A stretch of 8,595 nucleotides of DNA from Eudoraea sp. (GTDB lineage Bacteria > Bacteroidota > Bacteroidia > Flavobacteriales > Flavobacteriaceae). Shown here piece by piece: positions 1 through 5,758 of the stretch (its first letter is position 1; each line of letters begins with the position of its first letter). The DNA lies in assembly GCA_013042125.1 (NCBI GenBank), contig JABDQS010000152.1, positions 1 to 8,595 on the forward strand. The letters are read 5' to 3'. The notes under the pieces were generated by a model. It saw only the letters and a program-made list of their open reading frames with translations. It searched no databases and was not told where the DNA came from. The position numbers and the translations under genes are program-made.

Positions 1-34
1 CAGTCCGTTGCTCTACCAACTGAGCTAAGGTACC
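1..34 (-). tRNA. tRNA, 5' part only (GNN anticodon, probably Phe)
   Basis: Read on the minus strand, these 34 bases match the 5' end of a tRNA through the first anticodon base. There is a seven-base acceptor strand GGTACCT, then TA at 8-9, a D-stem GCTC/GAGC closing the loop AGTTGGTA, A26, the anticodon-stem strand ACGGA, and then C32, U33 and G34. The window edge cuts the gene inside the anticodon, so only G34 is known. Stem ACGGA followed by CTG fits tRNA-Phe (GAA), which is my best guess, but other GNN tRNAs such as Asn cannot be excluded. It is divergent from the coaX operon. The tRNA identity is inference; that it is a tRNA is clear. Confidence 0.9.
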
Positions 35-38
35 TTCT

Positions 39-76
39 GCGGGTCTGCACCCGCCGAAGCCTAGTGCGTAGGCGGG
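39..76 (-). other. GC-rich leader with competing hairpins upstream of the tRNA
   Basis: This short island is strikingly GC-rich between AT-rich flanks. It holds three inverted repeats that share bases. The first pairs 39-44 with 49-54 (GCGGGT/ACCCGC, four-base loop). The second pairs 59-63 with 69-73 (GCCTA/TAGGC, five-base loop). The third pairs 50-55 with 71-76 (CCCGCC/GGCGGG, 15-base loop). The third cannot form together with either of the others. It lies between the predicted tRNA promoter and the mature tRNA 5' end, so it would be a pre-tRNA leader removed by RNase P. There is no T-run, so it does not look like an intrinsic terminator. Confidence 0.5.
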
Positions 77-78
77 GG

Positions 79-109
79 CAAATATAATTTCAAATTTAGG
101 AACTACCAA
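79..109 (-). promoter_or_regulatory. Putative primary-sigma promoter for the tRNA
   Basis: On the minus strand, 86-79 reads TATATTTG, an exact match to the Bacteroidota -7 box TANNTTTG. A TTG lies at 109-107, 20 bases further upstream, which is the usual spacing to the -33 element (TTTG/TTG) in this phylum. Transcription would start roughly at 72-74 and run through a short GC-rich leader into the tRNA. A second similar box, TAAATTTG at 98-91, overlaps this region but lacks an equally good upstream element. Confidence 0.55.
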
Positions 110-149
110 TAAAAAAGGAAAAAAAGGACGTTCTTTTTTATCAATTTTT

Positions 150-157
150 AATCTTTG
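150..157 (+). promoter_or_regulatory. Possible -7 box for coaX (short or leaderless transcript)
   Basis: AATCTTTG at 150-157 matches the Bacteroidota -7 consensus TANNTTTG at seven of eight positions (A for the first T). It lies only four bases before the coaX ATG at 162. A start 5-7 bases downstream would give an mRNA with almost no 5' leader. I see no convincing -33 element about 20 bases upstream, so this is tentative. It is the only promoter-like box found upstream of the six-gene run. Confidence 0.4.
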
Positions 158-161
158 TAGT

Positions 162-890
162 ATGAACCTTGTCATTGATGCGGGGAACACTTCCATTAAG
201 TTGGCTGTGTTCAAAAAAAAGGAACTTCTATTCTTAACAAGTTCTGATAGGGCAGGCTTTCCAAAGGCTGTAAAGGATGTATTTTCAAAATTTCCTGACA
301 TTGCACAGGCACTGGTTGCCTCTGTGGGACTGCTTACAAAAAAGGAACTTAATGTGCTAGCAATATTTTGTAAAGTACAGTTGCTGACATCAATCGCAAA
401 AGTACCATTCAAAAACTCGTATACCAGTCCGCTAACCTTAGGGGTAGATCGAATAGCACTAGCCACAGCTGCTTTTTATAATCATCCTCACACCAATACC
501 CTGGTCATAGACGCCGGTACATGCATTACCTATGATATTATCAACGAGCAGGGTGAATACCTCGGAGGTGCCATTTCACCGGGTGTTTTGATGCGTTATA
601 GAGCACTTCATCAACATACGGCCAAGTTACCATTATTAGATCCCAGTCCTTTTGTGGAGCTCATTGGAAATTCTACGGAGAAGAGCATGCACAGCGGGGT
701 AATAAATGGGATATGCCAGGAGATCGATGGTGTTATTTCCCAGTACCATAGAAGATTCGAACATTTAACAGTTATTTTAACAGGGGGAGACGGTCAATTT
801 TTGTCCAATCGGTTAAAAAATACCATATTTGCCCATTCAAATTTTCTCCTTGAGGGCTTGAATTATTTGCTCGAATACAACAAACGCTAG
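162..890 (+). CDS. coaX: Type III pantothenate kinase
   Basis: This enzyme phosphorylates pantothenate with ATP, the first step of coenzyme A synthesis, in the cytoplasm. The 242-residue protein shows the family's motifs in order: the N-terminal phosphate-binding DAGNTSIK at 6-13; GVDR at 94-97, the pantothenate-side motif with its Asp96; DAGTCITYD at 117-125, the second ASKHA-fold phosphate loop; GGAISPG at 135-141; and TGGD at 207-210. Type III enzymes usually have about 240-260 residues, so this one looks complete. The start is fixed by the DAGNT motif sitting five residues in. No Shine-Dalgarno sequence is visible. The gene is first in a tight plus-strand run: its TAG stop abuts the next ATG. 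An A8 run at 213-220 encodes lysines. The family is known to depend on a monovalent cation and to resist feedback by CoA; neither can be read from sequence here. Confidence 0.95.
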   Translation: MNLVIDAGNTSIKLAVFKKKELLFLTSSDRAGFPKAVKDVFSKFPDIAQALVASVGLLTKKELNVLAIFCKVQLLTSIAKVPFKNSYTSPLTLGVDRIALATAAFYNHPHTNTLVIDAGTCITYDIINEQGEYLGGAISPGVLMRYRALHQHTAKLPLLDPSPFVELIGNSTEKSMHSGVINGICQEIDGVISQYHRRFEHLTVILTGGDGQFLSNRLKNTIFAHSNFLLEGLNYLLEYNKR

Positions 891-2156
891 ATGATCAGAA
901 AAATAGGATTTGTTATAATATTCCTTGCCGCGTGTAGTTCATACGCCCAAAATGGAACAGTTTCACCGTATTCGTATTTTGGGATTGGAGATCTAAGGTC
1001 CGGTAGTACAATCGAAAACCAAATGATGGGAGGCCTAAGCCTCTATACAGATAGTATCCACCTTACCCTAAAAAATCCGGCCGGTTATGGAAAACTGCGT
1101 CTTACAACCTACACAGCCGGGATCAGTTATAAGGATATATCCTTGAATAGTTTTACGGATCAGGAAAAGTCGTCCGTAACCAATCTTGAATATCTGGCCA
1201 TTGGGTTTCCGATAAGCCCTAAAATGGGGGTGGGTCTTGGATTAAGACCATTTTCCTCAGTAGGATACGACGTTTTACAAAATACCGTAGATCCCAGTGG
1301 AAATGATGTTACGAATCTTTATTCAGGATCGGGCGGGATCAATCAGGTCTTTCTTTCCCTTGGGTTTGAATTGGCTAAGAATTTGAACGTGGGAGCGAGT
1401 ATGAATTTCAACTTTGGCAACTTAGAAAGTGAAAAAATACAAACAATAGATGGGCTTCAGTTTGGCACCAGAGAAACCCAGGAATCCAATATAAATGGAT
1501 TCGATTTTGTTTATGGCCTTACGTATTCCCCCACTATAAAAGATAAATACACCCTCTACACTTCTGCAGTAGTGAATACCCAGGTAAATCTACTTTCAGA
1601 AAATAGTCAGACCTTTGGATCTTTCTCACAGGCTACCGGTAGTACGATAGAACAATTTGAAGTAGACCTGCAAGCGCAGGGCCTGCTTAATACGGAGTTA
1701 AAGATACCTACAATTGCCACTTTTGGTCTGGGATTTGGCGAAGAGAAAAAATGGTTTTTAGGTGCAGAATACAGCTTTCAGCAACTAAGTACTTTTGAGA
1801 ATCGTTTCTTGCAAATCCAAAATCAGGAATACAAAGATGCCAGTTCGTATGCCCTTGGCGCATTATATGTCCCCGATTATACATCTTTTGGAAGTTACTT
1901 TAAAAGAGTAACTTACAGAGCCGGACTTCGATATGATATGACGGGAATAGTGGTAAACGAAAAAGAGATTGACAATTTTGGCATAACTTTTGGTCTAGGA
2001 TTACCGCTGGGTGGAAGTTTCTCCAATCTGAATCTTGGTTTTGAATGGGGCAAAAGAGGTACCACAGCAGCAGATCTGATAGAGGAAAAATACTTCAAGG
2101 TCAACATAGGACTATCATTCAACGACAGATGGTTCCAAAAAAGGAAAATAAATTGA
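891..2156 (+). CDS. Predicted outer-membrane beta-barrel protein
   Basis: This 421-residue protein of unknown specific function is probably an outer-membrane barrel. An N-terminal signal sequence (residues 1-20: RK, hydrophobic core, then SSYAQ) is followed by a mature part with almost no long hydrophobic segments. It alternates short amphipathic strands with Gly-, Ser- and Asn-rich turns, as in GVGLGLRPFSSVGYDV, FGLGFGEEKKWFLGAEYSF and NLNLGFEWGKRG near the C-terminus. The general look recalls FadL/OmpP1-like long barrels in Bacteroidota, but I see no diagnostic motif and give no symbol. The signal peptide also contains a lipobox match, L12-A13-A14-C15, so a lipoprotein is possible. The more usual reading is signal peptidase I cleavage near A19. 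ATG directly follows the coaX stop (TAGATG), suggesting co-transcription and translational coupling. It ends 39 bases before the TPR gene. Confidence 0.75.
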   Translation: MIRKIGFVIIFLAACSSYAQNGTVSPYSYFGIGDLRSGSTIENQMMGGLSLYTDSIHLTLKNPAGYGKLRLTTYTAGISYKDISLNSFTDQEKSSVTNLEYLAIGFPISPKMGVGLGLRPFSSVGYDVLQNTVDPSGNDVTNLYSGSGGINQVFLSLGFELAKNLNVGASMNFNFGNLESEKIQTIDGLQFGTRETQESNINGFDFVYGLTYSPTIKDKYTLYTSAVVNTQVNLLSENSQTFGSFSQATGSTIEQFEVDLQAQGLLNTELKIPTIATFGLGFGEEKKWFLGAEYSFQQLSTFENRFLQIQNQEYKDASSYALGALYVPDYTSFGSYFKRVTYRAGLRYDMTGIVVNEKEIDNFGITFGLGLPLGGSFSNLNLGFEWGKRGTTAADLIEEKYFKVNIGLSFNDRWFQKRKIN

Positions 2157-2195
2157 TAAAAAATTAGTACATTAACCGCTTTAAAACGTAATACG

Positions 2196-3566
2196 ATGAA
2201 AAAGGAACTTTACTTGATGTTGATTGCCCTAGTGGGCTTCACAGGCATAAGTTTGGGACAGGGACAAAATCCTGAATGCATGACCAACCTTTCCATTTAC
2301 GCAGAGCATGCTAAGGTAAAAAACTATGATGCCGCCTATGGACCATGGAAAATGGTGTATACAAACTGTCCGGATATTAATAAGGCAAACTTTTTGTATG
2401 GGGAAAGGATACTTTCTGATAAGATCGACAAAAGCAGTGGAGCCGAAAAAGATGCTTTTATAAAAGAACTCATGACGCTCTATGATGACAGTCATAAATA
2501 CTTCCCTTCAAGTTTTTCAGAAGGTCAGGTAGCCATTGATAAGGTCTTGTTGATGTATGATAATAAAATGGCTTCTGATGAGCAGATCTTCTCCATGTTA
2601 GATAAAGCTTTTGAGGAAGACAGAAAGAATTTTAAAAATCCGAAAGCATTATACCTTTACTTTTCAAGTTTGGTAGATCTGTATAATGCCAATAAAAAGG
2701 AATTACAGGATGTTTTTGACACCTATGATGATGTAACCGAGAAGATAGAAGAAGAGAATGGTCAGTTGACAGACGTTATCACCCAATTACTTCCTAAAGA
2801 GGATGCCGGTACCCTTACTTCTAAAGAGAAAAGAAGATTAAGTGTAGCAACTACCAATTCTGAATCTTATGGTAAAATTGCCGGGAGCGTAGACTCCAAA
2901 TTAGGAGCGCTGGCAGATTGTGAAAACTTAATTCCACTTTATGAAAGAAGTTATGAGTCCAAAAAAGGGGATATCACCTGGGTGAAGAGAGCAGTAGGAA
3001 GAATGTTTAGTAAGGAATGTACAGACGATCCTATGTTCAAAAAGCTTTTTGAAGCACAGTTAGCCTTAGACCCTTCTGCAGATGCCTATGTATACGGAGG
3101 TACTTTAAAGAAAAAAGCAGGAGATAACAGTGGAGCTATTGCCGACTTTAACAAGGCATTAGAACTGGAAACAGATTCAAAGAAAAAATCGAATATCGCC
3201 TATAAGATAGCAACCAGTTATAGAAGAAGTAGCAAGTCCACATCCAGAAGCTACGCTCAAAAAGCTATTGCTGCGAATCCGTCTAATGGAAATGCATATT
3301 TATTGATTGCCAGTTTATACGCTTCCAGTGCTAACGAATGTGGGGAAACTCCTTTTGAAAAACGAGCAATTTACTGGAAGGCTGCTGATATGGCCCGCAA
3401 AGCGGGAAGAGTGGATCCGTCACTGAGTGGCAGGGCAGGTCAGTCTGCTGCAAGCTACGCAGCAAAAGCGCCTTCGAAGACAGATATATTCAATTCTGGC
3501 ATGGCTGGAAAAACCCTGAGCTTTAAATGTTGGGTAGGCGGTAGTGTTACCGTACCCAGTTTATAA
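2196..3566 (+). CDS. Exported TPR-repeat protein with a Cys-Trp C-terminal motif
   Basis: This 456-residue protein has a clear signal peptide (MKKELYLMLIALVGF..., cleavage probably near residues 21-24), so it acts in the periplasm or outside the cell. The mature part is almost all alpha-helical with TPR-like helical hairpins. The best repeat is around 305-330 (YVYGGTLKKKAGDNSGAIAD, then FNKALELE), followed by another near 335-380 (SNIAYKIATSYRRS through NAYLLIASLYAS). TPR arrays are generally protein-binding scaffolds; the partner is unknown. Six cysteines lie after the signal peptide (28, 58, 242, 275, 382, 445), which suggests disulfides. The last 15 residues end SFKCWVGGSVTVPSL, a motif I think recurs in related flavobacterial proteins. 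The middle (about 170-230) is charged and may form a coiled coil. It sits 39 bases after the barrel gene and two bases before the LptC-like gene, so an envelope role is likely but unproven. Confidence 0.8.
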   Translation: MKKELYLMLIALVGFTGISLGQGQNPECMTNLSIYAEHAKVKNYDAAYGPWKMVYTNCPDINKANFLYGERILSDKIDKSSGAEKDAFIKELMTLYDDSHKYFPSSFSEGQVAIDKVLLMYDNKMASDEQIFSMLDKAFEEDRKNFKNPKALYLYFSSLVDLYNANKKELQDVFDTYDDVTEKIEEENGQLTDVITQLLPKEDAGTLTSKEKRRLSVATTNSESYGKIAGSVDSKLGALADCENLIPLYERSYESKKGDITWVKRAVGRMFSKECTDDPMFKKLFEAQLALDPSADAYVYGGTLKKKAGDNSGAIADFNKALELETDSKKKSNIAYKIATSYRRSSKSTSRSYAQKAIAANPSNGNAYLLIASLYASSANECGETPFEKRAIYWKAADMARKAGRVDPSLSGRAGQSAASYAAKAPSKTDIFNSGMAGKTLSFKCWVGGSVTVPSL

Positions 3567-3568
3567 GA

Positions 3569-4174
3569 ATGAAGCCCTTGGGTAAAAATATACCAATTCC
3601 TATTGCCATGGTTTTTACCGTGGCAATCTTTTTTTATAGCTGTCAGGACACCTATAAACGGGTAGGAGATGAGAAAAAAATTGAGGTCTACCCGCAAGGG
3701 GTTGCTCAAAATTTTGAACTTACATATACAGAGACTACAGAGGAACTGGAGAGTGAAGATGAAGGTATTTCCAGAGTGATAGCCATTCTAAAGAGCCCGG
3801 TTAGTGAGGACTATGACAATATGCGATTCAAATACAGAACGTTCCCAAAAGGCCTTGAAGTGGAATATTTTGATAAGGATAATAAGAAGAGTACGATTCA
3901 GGCAGATTATGGGATTATTTATTCCCAAACCAATATGATAGACCTTCGGGGAAATGTGGTGATCGAAACACATGATGGGAAAAAACTGGAGACACCACAA
4001 CTATATTGGGACAGAAAGGAAGAATGGATCTTTACACAGGAAAAATTCACATTCACCAATCCGGAAGACGGTACCGTTATGGATGGAGAGGGAATGGATT
4101 TTAACCGCGATTTTAGTTTTTTTAAGGCCCATCGAACATACGGGTTAATGACCATCAAAGAAGACGAATCATGA
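3569..4174 (+). CDS. lptC: LptC-like LPS-export periplasmic protein
   Basis: LptC takes lipopolysaccharide from the LptB2FG ABC transporter at the inner membrane and passes it to the periplasmic LptA bridge. This 201-residue protein has an N-terminal hydrophobic segment (residues 8-24) ending in YSC with Cys25, so it may be a lipoprotein; the residues before Cys are a poor lipobox, and an uncleaved anchor is the alternative. The rest (about 45-190) is beta-rich with the spaced pattern of the LptC/OstA-like jelly roll: a strand with a bulky YFDKDNKKS turn, then IQADYGIIYSQTNMIDLRGN, VVIETHDGKKLETPQLYWDR, and MDGEGMDFNRDF. The phrase 'gets new structure, is not in its prior form, becomes DLRGNV' is typical of this fold. 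Length matches the family (about 180-210). It starts two bases after the TPR stop and overlaps the next gene by four bases. Identity is by pattern, not search. Confidence 0.85.
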   Translation: MKPLGKNIPIPIAMVFTVAIFFYSCQDTYKRVGDEKKIEVYPQGVAQNFELTYTETTEELESEDEGISRVIAILKSPVSEDYDNMRFKYRTFPKGLEVEYFDKDNKKSTIQADYGIIYSQTNMIDLRGNVVIETHDGKKLETPQLYWDRKEEWIFTQEKFTFTNPEDGTVMDGEGMDFNRDFSFFKAHRTYGLMTIKEDES

Positions 4175-4374
4175 TCAAGATATTACGATTTACAGAATAT
4201 TTATATCTCATAGTTGCTGTAGTTTCAATTTACAAGATTGGAGAACTGTGGGAAACGAATAGGGAAGGGACCTATATCTTTATTTTTTTTGCAATAGTTT
4301 CTATTGCGATGTTCATTTTTCGCCGTACTTACAGGAGGCGTTTTGAGAAAAGGAAGAAGGATAATCAATCGTAA
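4171..4374 (+). CDS. Small two-helix membrane protein
   Basis: I do not recognise a named family. The 67-residue product has two predicted membrane helices, about residues 8-25 (TEYLYLIVAVVSIYKIGE) and 33-51 (GTYIFIFFAIVSIAMFIF), separated by a short polar loop (LWETNREG). It ends in a strongly basic tail (RRTYRRRFEKRKKDNQS) that by the positive-inside rule should lie in the cytoplasm; two helices then place the N-terminus inside as well. The ATG overlaps the lptC stop in an ATGA arrangement, and its own TAA is two bases before the next start, so it is very likely translated in coupling with both neighbours. Its placement between an LPS-export gene and a CorC-like gene suggests a small partner of one of them, which is inference only. 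Confidence 0.8.
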   Translation: MIKILRFTEYLYLIVAVVSIYKIGELWETNREGTYIFIFFAIVSIAMFIFRRTYRRRFEKRKKDNQS

Positions 4375-4376
4375 TT

Positions 4377-5666
4377 GTGGATACATCTATCTTGATCATT
4401 GTTTTGTGCCTGATTCTTTCTGCCTTTTTTTCGGGAATGGAGATCGCATTTGTATCTGCCAATAAGATCCATATAGAGATTGAGAAAAAACAGGCCGGCT
4501 TTCTGGCGAAAGTATTGGCCCGCCTCACCCATAAACCCTCCAAGTTCATTGCGACCATGCTCATTGGGAATAACATAGCCCTGGTGGTCTATGGCTTTTA
4601 TATGGGAGACCTTCTAATGAACTGGTTTCAAAGCATGCTGCCTTCACAATATAGCTTTGTACAACTTTGGCTCACAGACTTTAGCCTGCTTACCCAAACC
4701 ATTATCTCAACGATTATCATTCTTATTACTGCAGAGTTTCTTCCAAAAGTATTTTTTCAGATCTACGCCAATACCTTATTGAAAATATTGGCTATTCCGG
4801 CGTATTTGTTTTACGCCCTATTCTCTTTGATTTCAGATTTCATAATAAAATTGACCGATATAATTCTTCGCACACTATTTAAAACTGATGGAGATGAGGT
4901 TCAATTAGCCTTTAGTAAAATGGAGCTGGGAGATTATATTACAGAACAGATGGAAGCTCTGGAAGAAGAAGATGATGTGGATTCTGAGATACAGATCTTT
5001 CAAAATGCGCTCGAATTTTCGGCGGTAAAAGCAAGAGAAGTGATGGTTCCACGCACAGAGATCACAGCGGTTGAACTTCACGAAACTCCTAAGAACCTGG
5101 CAAAGCTCTTTACAGAAACCGGCTATTCTAAGATCCTGGTTTATAAGGATACTATCGACAATATTATTGGATATATACATTCCTATGAACTGTTTAAAAA
5201 GCCTAAGACCATTAAAAGTATCTTGTTGCCGGTAGAATTAGTTCCGGAGACCATGCTTATCCATGCGATACTTAAGATACTGACCAAAAAACGGAAGAGT
5301 ATGGCCGTAGTTCTGGATGAATACGGAGGTACTTCAGGGGTTATGACCGTTGAAGACATAGTAGAAGAACTTTTTGGTGAGATTGAAGATGAACACGATT
5401 CTACCGACCTGCTTGAGGAACAGATAAATGATTCTACCTTTAAATTCTCTGCACGCCTGGAGGTAGATTACATTAACGAGACCTATAAATTGGAATTACC
5501 AGATACCGAAGAATTTGAAACCCTTGGGGGGCTCCTTGTACACGAGACAGGTGAAATTCCCGAAAAAGGAACAGAAATTAAGATCGGTGATTACCTCTTC
5601 ACCGTATTAGAGGTCTCGAATACAAAAATTGATTTGGTAACCCTGGAGGTTGCTGAAAATGACTAA
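4377..5666 (+). CDS. CNNM/CorC-family membrane protein with CBS pair (hemolysin-family)
   Basis: This 429-residue inner-membrane protein belongs to the family annotated as hemolysin/CorC, whose studied members move or regulate Mg2+ and other divalent cations. Domains in order are: a CNNM/DUF21 membrane region (about 1-190) with hydrophobic segments near 3-25, 58-80, 103-125 and 130-155; an acidic linker (EQMEALEEEDDVDSEI); a CBS-domain pair (about 215-340) with the usual VMVPRTEI at 222-229 and DEYGGTSG at 314-321; VEDIVEELFGEI from 325; and a C-terminal CorC_HlyC domain (about 350-425). CBS pairs usually bind adenine nucleotides. The start is GTG at 4377, two bases after the previous stop; it keeps the first membrane helix complete, whereas the next Met (inside FSGMEI) would break it. 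GldE of gliding motility is a relative, but no gldD neighbour is present, so I give no symbol. Confidence 0.9.
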   Translation: MDTSILIIVLCLILSAFFSGMEIAFVSANKIHIEIEKKQAGFLAKVLARLTHKPSKFIATMLIGNNIALVVYGFYMGDLLMNWFQSMLPSQYSFVQLWLTDFSLLTQTIISTIIILITAEFLPKVFFQIYANTLLKILAIPAYLFYALFSLISDFIIKLTDIILRTLFKTDGDEVQLAFSKMELGDYITEQMEALEEEDDVDSEIQIFQNALEFSAVKAREVMVPRTEITAVELHETPKNLAKLFTETGYSKILVYKDTIDNIIGYIHSYELFKKPKTIKSILLPVELVPETMLIHAILKILTKKRKSMAVVLDEYGGTSGVMTVEDIVEELFGEIEDEHDSTDLLEEQINDSTFKFSARLEVDYINETYKLELPDTEEFETLGGLLVHETGEIPEKGTEIKIGDYLFTVLEVSNTKIDLVTLEVAEND

Positions 5667-5723
5667 GCAAAGACATACTTTCAGATAGCGGGCTTTTCGT
5701 TTTTATTATTTAAGGGAAAATGG

Positions 5724-5731
5724 TAATTTCG
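5724..5731 (+). promoter_or_regulatory. Possible -7 box for the isomerase gene
   Basis: TAATTTCG at 5724-5731 matches the Bacteroidota -7 box TANNTTTG at seven of eight positions. It lies in the 92-base gap between the CorC-like gene and the isomerase gene. A start a few bases downstream would give a leader of about 20 bases before the ATG at 5759. No good -33 element is seen at the ideal spacing; TTCG at 5696-5699 is the closest, slightly too far. The gap suggests the isomerase gene can be transcribed on its own. Confidence 0.4.
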
Positions 5732-5758
5732 CCCACTGATTTTAAACAATCTAGATAA

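Noticed and set aside
4377..5666. gldE (gliding motility) as the identity of the CorC-like gene
   Set aside because: The domain order is shared with GldE, but it is also shared by all hemolysin/CorC proteins, and the usual gldD neighbour is absent.
5667..5715. Possible terminator after the CorC-like gene (GCGGGCTTTTCGTTTTT)
   Set aside because: The sequence looks like the second half of a terminator, but no matching upstream arm is present; only a four-base stem AAAG/CTTT can be drawn.
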